The notes below the pieces were generated by a model. It was not told the DNA's origin. It searched no databases and worked only from the letters and a program-made list of their open reading frames with translations. Of a stretch of DNA of 64,000 nucleotides, positions 35,215 to 45,200 are shown in pieces. How positions within the stretch are numbered: position 1 is the stretch's first letter; each line of letters starts with the position of its first letter. The position numbers were made by a program, and so were the translations under genes. The DNA is from DALYJJ01 sp033763935. GTDB lineage: Bacteria > Acidobacteriota > Terriglobia > Bryobacterales > Bryobacteraceae. The stretch spans positions 1 through 64,000 of the forward strand of contig JANRJO010000065.1 of assembly GCA_033763935.1 (NCBI GenBank), in the 5' to 3' direction.

Positions 35215-36847
35215 ATTCGGACCCGCGCGCCTGACGGAAGTACCGCGCTAACGTTCCCTTGCCGGGCGGCTGCGTGAGCAGCGATACCGACCACATCAGC
35301 GCCGCCGACAGCAGCGTCACCGGCACCACCGGCATGAAACCACCGAGGACAGCCGTCCCTCCCGCCGTGCGCACCAGCATGTCGATTCCGAACGCCCGCC
35401 AGACCACGGTCGGGGGTCCGGGCGGCGGCGCGGGCACCATCGCTTGAAACGCCGCCACCGCCACCACCGCCGTTGCCGTCCAAACCACCACCGCCAGCGC
35501 CCCCCACTTGGTGCTGCGCTTCCAGAACAACGCCGCCGCGAGTAGCGGCGAGAGCGCCGAGTAGCCCGTGAAGCCGTACTGCACCGCCGTATCGAAGATG
35601 CGTTGCGGTGCGTTCAGCGCTGCGAAATAGGCCAGGACCGTGAAGGCCACCACGAACGCCCGCCCCGTGTTCACCTGCACGGTCTCCCCAAAGCGGGCCT
35701 TGCCTCCGTAGTATGCGAACACGTCTTCCGTGAACATCGTCGAAAGCGCGAGGATCTGCGAATCGCTCGCCATCACCGCCGCCATGATGCCCGCGCCCAG
35801 CAAACCCGCGAGCCACAGCGGAGCGTACTTGTTCAACAGAAGCAGCAGTACGTCGTCGCCCGCCGCCTGCGCCTTCAACGTCTCCCGCTCGGCGAACTCC
35901 AGCCGGCTCCCTTCGGTCGCCAGCGTCCGCCGCGCTTCCAACTTAGCCCGGATCTCCGGGACGTCGCCCGCCGTATTCGCGGTGACTCCCAGAAACACCG
36001 CCGGCAGCCAGATGGCCACCATGCACAGCGGATAGAAGATGACGGTCTTCTTGAAGGACGCCATCTTCCGTGCCGTCAGGCAGAAGATCGCGATATGCGG
36101 AAATGCGATGCTCGACAGCGGGATGAAGGTGTAGCTGAAGAAGTAGAGCGGCGGTACCCGCTCCCGCGTCAACAGCGGCGCGAAGGCAGGCGAATCCATC
36201 ATGGTCTTCACCGCCCGGTCGAACCCTCCCATGCCGGCCCCGATCACCGCCAGCGCCACCGCGCCGAAGCAGAGGAACAGCGTCGTCTGCAGCGTATTCA
36301 CCCACGCTGTCCCGCGCATGCCGCCGAAGAAGACGTAACTCATCACCACCAGTGCTACCACCGCGCCGCCCGCCCAGAATGGCACCAGCCCACCGCTGAT
36401 CGCCTCGAGAGTCGTTCCTCCACCCATCACGCCGATGACGATGTAGGGGAATAGCAGCGCCGCCTGCACCACGAAGATCGCCGTACCGATATGCCCGCAC
36501 TCCCACCGGTCGCGGAAAATCTGCACCGGCGTGATGAAGCCGTAGCGCTTCCCCAGCGCCCACAATCGCGTGCCCACCAGGTACAGCGTCAACGGGATCA
36601 CCAGCGCCGAAGACGACGCCATCAGTCCGAACGTCACTACCCCGTTCTGAAACGCGTGTCCGGACGACCCCAGAATGGCGAACGCCGTCATGTTCGTGCC
36701 GAACAGCGACAGCAGGAACACGTACGGGCCGAGTGACCGGCTCGCCAGAAAGTAGTCTTCCGCCTGCCCGGATGTTCGCCGGAACGCGAACACGCCGATA
36801 TAAACCACAACCGCGAGGTACGCGAAAACCGCGAGCGCAGGGATCAA
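35210..36847 (-). CDS. Sodium:solute symporter family protein
   Basis: 545-residue integral membrane transporter of the SSF (SSS) family with about 13 hydrophobic segments. Conserved start ALAVFAYLAVVVYIGVFAFRR and SEDYFLASRSLGP-like motif (QAEDYFLASRSLGP), the GFxxPVQIFRDRWE loop and AAVMASDSQILALSTMFTED. The substrate (monocarboxylate, sugar or amino acid) is not determinable. TTG start 36847 shares TTGA with the stop of the DUF3311 gene, the usual partner of such symporters. Confidence 0.9.
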   Translation of the reverse strand: MIPALAVFAYLAVVVYIGVFAFRRTSGQAEDYFLASRSLGPYVFLLSLFGTNMTAFAILGSSGHAFQNGVVTFGLMASSSALVIPLTLYLVGTRLWALGKRYGFITPVQIFRDRWECGHIGTAIFVVQAALLFPYIVIGVMGGGTTLEAISGGLVPFWAGGAVVALVVMSYVFFGGMRGTAWVNTLQTTLFLCFGAVALAVIGAGMGGFDRAVKTMMDSPAFAPLLTRERVPPLYFFSYTFIPLSSIAFPHIAIFCLTARKMASFKKTVIFYPLCMVAIWLPAVFLGVTANTAGDVPEIRAKLEARRTLATEGSRLEFAERETLKAQAAGDDVLLLLLNKYAPLWLAGLLGAGIMAAVMASDSQILALSTMFTEDVFAYYGGKARFGETVQVNTGRAFVVAFTVLAYFAALNAPQRIFDTAVQYGFTGYSALSPLLAAALFWKRSTKWGALAVVVWTATAVVAVAAFQAMVPAPPPGPPTVVWRAFGIDMLVRTAGGTAVLGGFMPVVPVTLLSAALMWSVSLLTQPPGKGTLARYFRQARGSEL

Positions 36848-37095
36848 GAGCGGTCCTCCGCCCCCGTACCGCTAACGTTTTCCCGATGCTCGACGTCTTC
36901 TTCTAAATAGGCGGGCCAGGCGTAGCGTATCAGCAGCCACATCAGTCCGGCCGCCGCCAGACAGTACACAGCGTGATAGAAGAGGCCGACCGGAAGAAAG
37001 CCGAACACCAACGGGCGCGCCGTGCGCCAGAACCAATAGTCCTGATGCAGCACGTACAGAACCACCACCCCGACCAACAGCAAGAGACGATTCAC
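36844..37095 (-). CDS. DUF3311-type small membrane protein
   Basis: 83 residues with two hydrophobic segments (about 3-16 and 35-58) and the FWRTARPLVFGFLPVGLFYH block seen in DUF3311. This small protein is regularly encoded directly before SSF symporters and may be an accessory subunit (inference). GTG start 37095; divergent from the TonB receptor gene by only 27 bp. Confidence 0.82.
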   Translation of the reverse strand: MNRLLLLVGVVVLYVLHQDYWFWRTARPLVFGFLPVGLFYHAVYCLAAAGLMWLLIRYAWPAYLEEDVEHRENVSGTGAEDRS

Positions 37096-37105
37096 GATAT
37101 GCCCG

Positions 37106-37111
37106 TACTAT
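37106..37111 (+). promoter_or_regulatory. -10 box TACTAT
   Basis: TACTAT ends 11 nt before ATG 37123, in the short gap between the divergent DUF3311 and receptor genes. Confidence 0.45.
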
Positions 37112-37122
37112 CGCACGTGGAA

Positions 37123-40100
37123 ATGGCCCCCCGCACCCCTTTGATAAACTTGCAGAAGATACTCGCCGCTGGAGGCATTACTCTGTTGACAGTCCGGCCG
37201 TGGCTCCTGACGCTCTTCGTGTGCCCGCTCCTGCTCGTTTCTGCCGCATCCGCCCAAACCGCCGCCGCCATCGCCGGCCTCGTTCAGGACGAGAGCGGCG
37301 GTGTCCTCAAGGGCGCCACTGTCACGGTGCGGCAGACGGACACGGGTCTCCTGCGGCTCGCCGAGACCGATGACGGTGGCCGCTTCGTCGTTCCCAACCT
37401 TAATCCCGGCCGCTACCAGCTGCGTATTGAGCGCGCCAACTTCCGCCCCTATCTCCAGAGCGATCTTGACCTCTCTATCGGCGAAACGCTCGCCGTCAAC
37501 GTCACCCTTCGCGTCGGTCCCGTCGAAGAAGCCGTCACCGTGGTTGGGCGCTCCACCCAGGTCAACACCACCAGTTCCGACCTCAGCTACCTCGTCGAGG
37601 GCGCCGAACTCCGCGACCTCCCCCTCAACGGCCGCAGCTACACGGACCTCGCTTTCCTGCAGCCCGGCGTCATCGCCTACCCGCACCGCGACGGCGGCAG
37701 CGTCGTGGCCGCCGGCGTGGGCATGAGCGTCAACGGTCAGGACCCTCGCACGAACGTCTACCTCCTCGACGGCACGCCCCAGAACAACTTCACGAACGGC
37801 CCCGCCGGCAGCGCCGCCGGCACCGCGCTCGGCATGGAGACCATCCGCGAGTTCCGCGTCGAGGTGAATGCCTACAGCGCCGAGTTCGGCCGCAACGCCG
37901 GCGGACAGGTCAACGTCCTCACCAAGTCCGGCAGCAACGACCTCCACGGCAGCCTGTATCACTACCTCCGCAACGACAACTTCGACGCCCGCAACTTCTT
38001 CGATCAGCGCATACCCGAGTTCAAACGGAACCAGTTCGGCGGCGCCGCGGGCGGCCCGATTCGCAGGGACAAGACCTTCTTCTTCGTCGGCTACGAGTCG
38101 CTCCGCGAACAACTCGGCCGCACCATCAACAGCATCGTGCCGGACGAGCAGGCTCGCCAGGGCATCCTGCCCGGAGTGGCGCCCATTGCCGTCGATCCCA
38201 TCATCCGGCCCTACCTCGACGAGTTCCCTCTGCCCAACGGACCCAACCTCGGCGGCGGCACCGCATCCTACCTCTACGGCTTCAATCAGACCATCGATCA
38301 GACCTACGTCCAGGGCCGCCTCGATCACCGTTTCAATACAAGCAACGACCTGTTCGCGCGCTACACCTTCGACGACGCCGACCAGCGCCTGCCCATGGAC
38401 TTCCCCCAGTTCCCGCGCAATTTCATCTCGAAGAATCAGTTCGCCACCGTGGAGTGGAAGCGCATCCTCTCGGCGTCCACCTTCGCTACGTTCCGCGGCG
38501 GCTTCAGCCGCACCCGCACCGGCCAGAACGTGGAGGCGAACCTCAGCCGCCCGCTCACGCCCTTCGTCCCGGGCCGCCCCTACCTCGGCAATATCGACAT
38601 CACCGGCATCCCACGCTTCGGTCCGCAGAGCTCTTCGAACCTCCGCCTCACCCAGAACATCTTCACCTTTGAACCCCAGGTCACGCATATCCGCGGACGG
38701 CACACCCTCAAGTTCGGCGGCCTCATCGAGCGCTACCGCAACAACATGGTGAACCCCACCTTCAGCCTGGGGATCTACAGCTTCGCCAGCCTCGCCGACT
38801 TCCTGCGCAATCGCCCGCTCCGCTTCGTCGGCCTCACTCCGCAGGGCGCGCTCGACCGCTACTGGCGCAGCACGCTCTTCGGCGCCTACCTGCAGGACGA
38901 CTTCCGCATCCACCCGCGCCTCACCGTCAACCTCGGCCTGCGCTATGAGTTCATGACCATGCCGGTGGATCTCTACGGCCGCGATTCCGCCCTCATCAAC
39001 TTGAGCGACCCGGCGCCCACCGTCGGCCAGCTCTACCAGAATCCGACGAAGGAAAACTTCTCCCCGCGCATCGGCGCCGCCTGGGATCTCTTCGGCGACG
39101 GCAGCACCTCGCTCCGCGGCGGCTACGGGCTCTTCTTCGTCACCAACAATATCCAACACCTCATCGTCACCGTCACCAATCCGCCCGCCACTCCCCGCAT
39201 CATCATCAACAATCCCACCTTCCCGGTCCCACCCTTCGAACGCGGCATCGGCAACTCCATCCGCCCCGTGCAATGGGACCTCCGCAATCCCCGCGTTCAC
39301 CAGTGGAACCTGAACCTGCAGCGCCAGTTGCCGGCGAACACGGTCGTCACGGTGGGCTACGCCGGCGCCCGCGGCCGCTTCCTGCTGCGCAACTACGACG
39401 CGAACATCCCGCAGCCCCAGCGCCTCGCCGACGGCACCCTCTTCTGGCCCACCGGCCAGACCCGCCCCAACCCCAACTTCGGCACCGTTGAAATCAAGGC
39501 CAGCGACGGCGACTCCTGGTATAACGCGCTCATTATCGATGCGCGCAAGCGCTTCGGCCGCGGCTTCTCCGTCCAGTCGAGCTACACGCTCTCGCGCAAT
39601 ATCGACACCGGCCAGGGCGCGGTCTTCTTCTCGGATTCCACCAACGGCACCATCTCCGCGCTGCCCGAGTTCCCGCAATTCGGCCTGAACTACAACAAGG
39701 GCCTCACCGACTTCCACGCCAAGCACAACTGGGTCGGCAACTTCCTCTGGGGCCTTCCCTTGGGGACGGGCCGCCTCCGCGCCGGCTGGCAGCTCGCGGG
39801 AATCATGCAGGTTCGCAGCGGCAATCCCCTGACGGTCTTCGTCGCACGCAACCGCTCGCGCTCGCAGTGGAACCCGTCGATCGGCCCCAATCAGGGCCTT
39901 GACCGCCCCAGCCTCGCCCCCGGCTACACGCACGAAAGCGCCGTCCTCGGCCGCCCCGATCAGTGGTTCGACCCGCGGGCGTTCGTCCTGCAGCCTGCCG
40001 GTACGCTCGGCAACCTCGGCCGCGGCGCGCTCATCGGACCCGATCTTCGCACCTTCGATCTCGCTCTCTCCAAGTCCACCAAGCTGACGGAGCGGTTCGG

Positions 40101-40278
40101 CCTGCAACTCCGCGTCGAAGCCTTCAATCTTCTGAACCGGGCCAATTTCGGCATCCCGTTGCTGCAGGGCTTCGAAGGCGCCGTTGATAATGAAGCACCT
40201 CGCGCCACCTTCGGCCGCATCAGAAACAGTGTCACCTCCTCGCGGCAGATTCAGCTAGGATTGAGGATCAGCTTTTAG
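37123..40278 (+). CDS. TonB-dependent receptor, Oar/CarboxypepD_reg type
   Basis: About 1051-residue outer-membrane protein. A signal peptide with a long n-region (cleavage near VSAASA) is followed by a CarboxypepD_reg domain (IAGLVQDESGGVLKGATVTV), a plug domain (LPLNGRSYTDLAFLQPGV, EFRVEVNAYSAEFGRNAGGQ) and a long beta-barrel ending in the outer-membrane motif LGLRISF. Oar-like receptors are strongly expanded in Acidobacteriota and probably take up oligosaccharides or peptides. Start 37123 is preferred for its -10 spacing; 37099 is the alternative. Confidence 0.92.
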   Translation: MAPRTPLINLQKILAAGGITLLTVRPWLLTLFVCPLLLVSAASAQTAAAIAGLVQDESGGVLKGATVTVRQTDTGLLRLAETDDGGRFVVPNLNPGRYQLRIERANFRPYLQSDLDLSIGETLAVNVTLRVGPVEEAVTVVGRSTQVNTTSSDLSYLVEGAELRDLPLNGRSYTDLAFLQPGVIAYPHRDGGSVVAAGVGMSVNGQDPRTNVYLLDGTPQNNFTNGPAGSAAGTALGMETIREFRVEVNAYSAEFGRNAGGQVNVLTKSGSNDLHGSLYHYLRNDNFDARNFFDQRIPEFKRNQFGGAAGGPIRRDKTFFFVGYESLREQLGRTINSIVPDEQARQGILPGVAPIAVDPIIRPYLDEFPLPNGPNLGGGTASYLYGFNQTIDQTYVQGRLDHRFNTSNDLFARYTFDDADQRLPMDFPQFPRNFISKNQFATVEWKRILSASTFATFRGGFSRTRTGQNVEANLSRPLTPFVPGRPYLGNIDITGIPRFGPQSSSNLRLTQNIFTFEPQVTHIRGRHTLKFGGLIERYRNNMVNPTFSLGIYSFASLADFLRNRPLRFVGLTPQGALDRYWRSTLFGAYLQDDFRIHPRLTVNLGLRYEFMTMPVDLYGRDSALINLSDPAPTVGQLYQNPTKENFSPRIGAAWDLFGDGSTSLRGGYGLFFVTNNIQHLIVTVTNPPATPRIIINNPTFPVPPFERGIGNSIRPVQWDLRNPRVHQWNLNLQRQLPANTVVTVGYAGARGRFLLRNYDANIPQPQRLADGTLFWPTGQTRPNPNFGTVEIKASDGDSWYNALIIDARKRFGRGFSVQSSYTLSRNIDTGQGAVFFSDSTNGTISALPEFPQFGLNYNKGLTDFHAKHNWVGNFLWGLPLGTGRLRAGWQLAGIMQVRSGNPLTVFVARNRSRSQWNPSIGPNQGLDRPSLAPGYTHESAVLGRPDQWFDPRAFVLQPAGTLGNLGRGALIGPDLRTFDLALSKSTKLTERFGLQLRVEAFNLLNRANFGIPLLQGFEGAVDNEAPRATFGRIRNSVTSSRQIQLGLRISF

Positions 40279-40320
40279 ACTTCGGGAACACGAAAACCAG
40301 TGGAAAGGCGAAACAAGTCG

Positions 40321-40770
40321 ATGGTCTGGGTGATTTTCGCGCTCTGCGCCGCTCTCGCTTGGGGCATGTACGGCCCGACGCTGCACAAGGGGCAGGTCGC
40401 CCTCGGCAGTCCCCTCCGCGCGCTCCTCTGTGTCGGTGTGGCTTACTTCCTGGTGGGCGTTATTGTCCCCGTGATCATGCTCAGTTCGCAGGGCGGCCTT
40501 TCCGGCTTTAACACCAACGGAACCGTCTCTGCCACCGTCGCGGGCGCGCTCGGAGCCATCGGCGCCGTGTGCATCATCTTCGCGTTTCGCAACGGCGGCA
40601 TTCCCACCTATGTCATGCCGCTCGTCTTCGCGGGCGCGCCGGTGGTGAATGTGTTGTTCACCATGGCGACGCACCCGCCCAGAACCGCACCCAACCCGCT
40701 GCTCTATGTCGGCTTCGTCCTCGCCGCCGCCGGCGCGGGAATGGTGCTCTACTTCAAGCCCCAGTCCTGA
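40321..40770 (+). CDS. Small DMT/EamA-like membrane protein
   Basis: 149 residues with five hydrophobic segments (VWVIFALCAALAWGMYGP at the N-terminus, ending VLAAAGAGMVLYF). The pattern resembles one half of a drug/metabolite transporter, so it may work as a dimer. GTG 40300 would add 7 residues; ATG 40321 has a GAAAGG-type site about 12 nt upstream. It follows the receptor gene by 42 nt. Confidence 0.7.
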   Translation: MVWVIFALCAALAWGMYGPTLHKGQVALGSPLRALLCVGVAYFLVGVIVPVIMLSSQGGLSGFNTNGTVSATVAGALGAIGAVCIIFAFRNGGIPTYVMPLVFAGAPVVNVLFTMATHPPRTAPNPLLYVGFVLAAAGAGMVLYFKPQS

Positions 40771-40779
40771 CCGGGGCCG

Positions 40780-41130
40780 CTATCCCTTCTTTGCATCGCC
40801 CTTGACATGGCAGCGATTGCAGTTGCCCTTCGACTCGAAGGACGATCCTCCGGCGTGATGGCACGCGCCGCACGACGTCTTCGCCGCCTCCGCTGGCTTG
40901 TGCATCGCCGTCTTGAAGTTCAACGGCGATTCCTTGCCGTCCTGCGGCCACAGCTTGTCATGACACACCTTGCAGTCGTTCTTCGCCGCTTTGGCGTGCT
41001 GCGCGTGGTCGAACGTCACCGCGCCGGTCTTGGCGGCGAACTTCAGTTTGTCGGGTGCTTTCTTGTCCTGTGCCAGCAGAAAGACGACGCACGTCAACGT
41101 CGCTAGAAGAGTGACGGTTTTTCGGAGCAT
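40780..41130 (-). CDS. Triheme c-type cytochrome
   Basis: 116 residues: signal peptide (about 1-20) and three heme-binding CxxCH motifs, CKVCH (53-57), CGACH (87-91) and CNRCH (104-108). Extra His (42, 45, 77, 92) could be distal ligands, giving a c7/c3-like periplasmic electron carrier. No partner redox enzyme is nearby. The promoter is unusually complete for this window (TTGACA, 16 nt, TATCTA). Confidence 0.9.
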   Translation of the reverse strand: MLRKTVTLLATLTCVVFLLAQDKKAPDKLKFAAKTGAVTFDHAQHAKAAKNDCKVCHDKLWPQDGKESPLNFKTAMHKPAEAAKTSCGACHHAGGSSFESKGNCNRCHVKGDAKKG

Positions 41131-41139
41131 GAGTGTCTT

Positions 41140-41167
41140 TAGATAACATTTGTGTACTCCGTGTCAA
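41140..41167 (-). promoter_or_regulatory. Sigma-70 promoter of cytochrome gene
   Basis: Minus strand: TTGACA (41167-41162), 16-nt spacer, TATCTA (41145-41140), then 9 nt to ATG 41130. The transcript would have almost no leader. Confidence 0.65.
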
Positions 41168-41227
41168 GTCCACACGCGTTGCCTGCTTGACACCGGTCCC
41201 TTGTCACCCCGTAAATAGGAGAGTCCC

Positions 41228-41710
41228 ATGATCCCGTTTGAAGAGGAAAAACTGGAGCTCGGGTGGTGGTGGGAATGCCGAACGCCGGCCCCCTTGCCCG
41301 CCCGCCAGCAGTTCTCCCTCTTCTCCTGGCTCTACGAACACAAGAACCGGCCCGATCGCATGGCCGCTCTTCGCCAGATGATGCGCGCCGCCGACCCGAC
41401 GATCTATCTCCTCGAAGACGACGATGTTCTCTGGCACCTCGTCGCCCGTCTATACGTCGGCGAAGCCGTCTTTTGCGCGGGAGAGCGCGAGCCCGAGCCG
41501 GAAGTGAAGCCGGTCTTCTCGCGTTCATCCTCCAGCGAGGGCGCGGCCGCCCCCGCCCCCCGTCAGAGCAGCGCTCCCCGTGAAGAGCAGGAGGCGAGTA
41601 CCCTGTCGCCCAACGCCGACGCTGCCGCACAGGCCGCGGCGCTCACCTCCGCTTCCGAAGCGGGCATCCCGTTCTGCGAAGAATGCCTCCGCCAGGCGGC
41701 TATGCGATGA
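41228..41710 (+). CDS. Uncharacterised partner of DUF4123 adaptor
   Basis: 160 residues, no signal peptide. The N-terminal half is rich in Trp and charged residues (LELGWWWECRTPAP, LFSWLYEHKN); a Ser/Ala-rich linker follows, and the C-terminus has a CxxC pair (PFCEECLRQAA). I know no family. AGGAGA lies about 9 nt upstream. It is coupled by ATGA to the DUF4123 gene, so it probably belongs to a type VI secretion cargo module. Confidence 0.7.
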   Translation: MIPFEEEKLELGWWWECRTPAPLPARQQFSLFSWLYEHKNRPDRMAALRQMMRAADPTIYLLEDDDVLWHLVARLYVGEAVFCAGEREPEPEVKPVFSRSSSSEGAAAPAPRQSSAPREEQEASTLSPNADAAAQAAALTSASEAGIPFCEECLRQAAMR

Positions 41711-42240
41711 CCGCTGCACCCGCGGTCCGCGACCTCCTCTGGCCGCCGGACCTTCCCTCGCGCATGAACGTCTATGCCATCGTCGATGGCGCCCGCAGCC
41801 CGAAAGTCTTTGAAGCCGTCCTTCGCACCTATCAGGAGAAATGCTGTCTCTTCGCCGGCGACCTTCCCTGGCAGTTGGAACAGGCCGCGCCCCACCTCGT
41901 TCAACTGGATCCCGAGGAGGCCTTCACGCGCGTGGTTCTTCAGCAGGGCTGGGGCAATTCCTGGGGCGTATTTTTTCGATCGGAGACCAGCTTCACCCGC
42001 CTCCGCAAGCATCTCCGCCGGTTTCTGCGAGTCCGCGATGAGCGCGGCAAGTGGATGCTGTTCCGCTACTACGATCCCCGCGTCCTCCGCGTTTACCTGC
42101 CCACCTGTAACGCCGCCGAACTCGAAACGGTCTTCGGCCCCATCGACTGCTTCATCACCGAAGACAGCGATGCGTCCCGCGCTCTCGAGTTCCGTTTTGA
42201 GAAGGGCAAACTGAAAACGTCCGCCCTCAGCGCCGCCTAG
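41707..42240 (+). CDS. DUF4123 domain protein (T6SS effector adaptor type)
   Basis: 177 residues spanning one DUF4123 domain: VYAIVDGARSPKVFEA at the start, WGNSWGVFFRS, the charged core LRKHLRRFLRVRDERGKWM and FRYYDPRVLRVYLPTC, then FGPIDCFITED. Proteins of this family (Tap-1/TEC) load effectors onto VgrG of the type VI secretion system. No vgrG or effector is adjacent, because metH follows convergently with a shared CTAG stop. Confidence 0.85.
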   Translation: MTAAPAVRDLLWPPDLPSRMNVYAIVDGARSPKVFEAVLRTYQEKCCLFAGDLPWQLEQAAPHLVQLDPEEAFTRVVLQQGWGNSWGVFFRSETSFTRLRKHLRRFLRVRDERGKWMLFRYYDPRVLRVYLPTCNAAELETVFGPIDCFITEDSDASRALEFRFEKGKLKTSALSAA

Positions 42241-45200
42241 GCGGACACGACCTCGGCGTCTTCGGCCGCGGTGAAGTACGCACAATCGGGATGGTGGAAA
42301 ACCAGCGCGCTCACCGACGCTTCGGGCTCCATCATCATTCCCTCCGTCAGCCGCACGCCGATCTCCTCCGGCTGCAGCAGCCGCCACAGACCCTGTTGAT
42401 CGTCCAGGTTCGGACACGCCGGATACCCGAAGCTGTATCTCTTCCCGCGATACCGCGACGTGAAGCGCTCCTGCATGGTCATCGTCGGCGGATCGGGGAA
42501 CCCCCAGTCTTCGCGAATCCGCCGGTGCAGCCACTCCGCGCAGCCCTCGGCCGTCTCGATCGCCAGCGCCTGCATTGCGTGCGCCTTGAAGAACTCGCCC
42601 TTCTCCTTGGCCTCGCTCGAGCGCTCGCGAACCCCGTCACCGGCTGTGCATACGAACAGGCAGATATGGTCCCGCCGCCCGTCCACCGGGTCCAGCACGT
42701 AGTCGCTCAGGCAGAGCCCGTCGGACTTCGCCTGCCGTCCGAAATTCCAGGTGATCGCCGGGCTCGCCGACCCCGGCTCGAACAGGTGAATTCGGTTCTC
42801 GTCGCGCTCCGCCTCGTAAAACCGCCACACCGCGCGCACTCGCATCCAGTGCGCGGCGTCCTTCTTCACTTCCTCCATCTGGTGAAACAACTCGAGCGCC
42901 TTCGCGTCACGCTCCGCCAACAGCTTCTCGAAGTTCCCCTTGAACCCCATGTGCCGCCCGTACAGCATGAAGGGATTGATGTAGCTCCACACTTCCGCCA
43001 GATGAGGCACGTCGCGCACTTTCCGCTCCAGATACGGCGCATCCGGAATCGGCAGGTCCGCCCGCACCTTGGGACTCCGCGCCGCCGCTGCCGGCGCCGC
43101 GCCCGGCGCCGCCTGAGCGGTCCCCGGCACTGCCTCTTCACGGAAGATGTGGCTCGCCAGCACCCGCTCCCGCAGCTCCGGATCCATCATCTCGTTCAGC
43201 AGCCGCAGCCCCGTCATCGCATCCTTCGCGTAGAACGTCGGCGCCTCGTACGCCGGCCCGATCCTCGTGTTCGTGAAGCGCTCGCTGAGCGCGGCTCCGC
43301 CTACCAGCAGCGGCACCCCGATCCCGTGATCCCGCAGGTCCCCCGCCGTAATCACCATCTGCTGCGCGCTCTTCACCAGCAGGCCCGACAACCCAATGGC
43401 GTCCGGCTTGTGCTCGTCGTACGCCCGGATCAGCTCCTCGGGCGGCACTTTGATCCCGAGGTTGATCACCTGGTAGCCGTTGTTCGAGAAGATGATCTCC
43501 ACCAGGTTCTTGCCGATGTCGTGCACGTCGCCCTTCACGGTAGCCAGCAACACCTTGCCGCGCGCCGCCGTGTCGGACTTCTCCATAAACTGCTCCAGGT
43601 GGCTCACCGCTGCCTTCATAGCCTCGGCCGATTGGAGCACCTCAGCCACAATCAGCTCGTTGTTGTTGAAGAGCCGCCCCACCTCCGTCATTCCTGCCAT
43701 CAACGGACCGTTGATGATGTCCAGCGGCGCCGCCTCCTTCAGCTTCAAATCGAGGTCCGGAACCAGGCCGTCTTTCGTCCCCTCAATGATGTAGTTCGCC
43801 AGCCTCTGGTTTAGCGGCAGGTCGTCCTTCTTCGCCTTCACCCTCGCGCCGGCCCCGCGGAAGTGTTCCGCGATCGCCGCGATGTGGAACTGGTTCACCG
43901 CGATCTTCTGCTCCCGCGTCTGCTGCCGCCAGTCCTCCGGCGCCGTCTTCAATAGCTCCGCATCCGGATGGCCTTCGGGGACCTCCGGCGGCGGCGTGTT
44001 GAACAGCAGCGCTTCCGCCAGCCGCCGCTCCTCCACCGGAATCGAAGCGAACCGCTCCAGCTTCTCCGCGTTCACGATCGCCAGGTCCAGCCCCGCCTTC
44101 GTCGTGTAGTACAGGAACACCGAGTTCACGATCTCGCGCGCCGACGGCGGCAGCCCGAACGAGATGTTCGACACGCCGAGCACCGTCTTCACATGCGGGA
44201 TGCGCTCTTTGATCAGCCGCACCGCCTCCACCGTCTCCACCGCGCCGCCGATGTAGTTCTCATCGCCCGTCGCGCACGGAAACACCAGCGGATCGATGAT
44301 GATGTCCTCCGGCGCAATCCCGTATTTCGTCGTCAGCAGCTCCACTGACCGCTGCGCCACCGCCAGCTTCCGCTCCCGCGTGAACGCCTGCGCCTGCACC
44401 GGGTCTTCGTCGATCGTGCCCACCACCAGCGCCGCGCCGTAAGCGCGCGCAATCGGGCACATCTTCTCGAACTTCTCTTCGCCGTCCTCCAGGTTGATCG
44501 AGTTGATGATCGACTTCCCCTGGCAGTACGTCAGCGACAACTCCACCGCCTTTGGGTCCGTCGTGTCGATCATCACCGGCGCTTTGATCTTGCGGATCAG
44601 CCGGTCGTAGAACGGCGGGATGTCGTTCATCTCGTCGCGGTCCGAAGACTGCAAACACACGTCGACGATGTGCGCTCCGTTGCGCACCTGCCGCCGCGCA
44701 ATCTCGCTCGCCTCTTCCCACTTCTCTTCCGCGACCAGGTTCTTGAACAGCCGCGAGCCGATGACGTTCGTGCGCTCGCCCACGATCAGCGGGCGGTTCG
44801 AATCGTCCGCCTCCACCAGTTCGATCCCCGAGTACCACGCCCGATGCTTCCGCTCCCGCTCCGCCCGCGGGGCCTTGCCCTCCACCATCTGCGCGATCGC
44901 CGCGATATGCGTCGGCGTCGTCCCGCAGCAGCCGCCGATCAGGTTCAACCACCCGTGGTCGACGAACTTCTCGAGCTGCGCCGCCAGCGACTCCGGCGTC
45001 TCCTCGTACTTGCCCTCCACGTTCGGCAGCCCCGCATTCGGATAGCACGACACGCGCGTCGACGCCATCTCGTGAATCGTGCGAATGTGATCGGTCATGA
45101 ACTCGGGACCCGTCGCGCAGTTCAATCCCACCGCCGCCAGGTCCACGTGCGCAACCGAAGCGTACAGCGCATCCGCCGTCTGCCCGGCGAGCATCGTCCC

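Noticed and set aside
37108..40107. 999-aa open frame on the minus strand opposite the TonB receptor
   Set aside because: Ala/Gly/Val/Glu-rich composition typical of antisense frames in GC-rich genes; the plus strand encodes a clear receptor.
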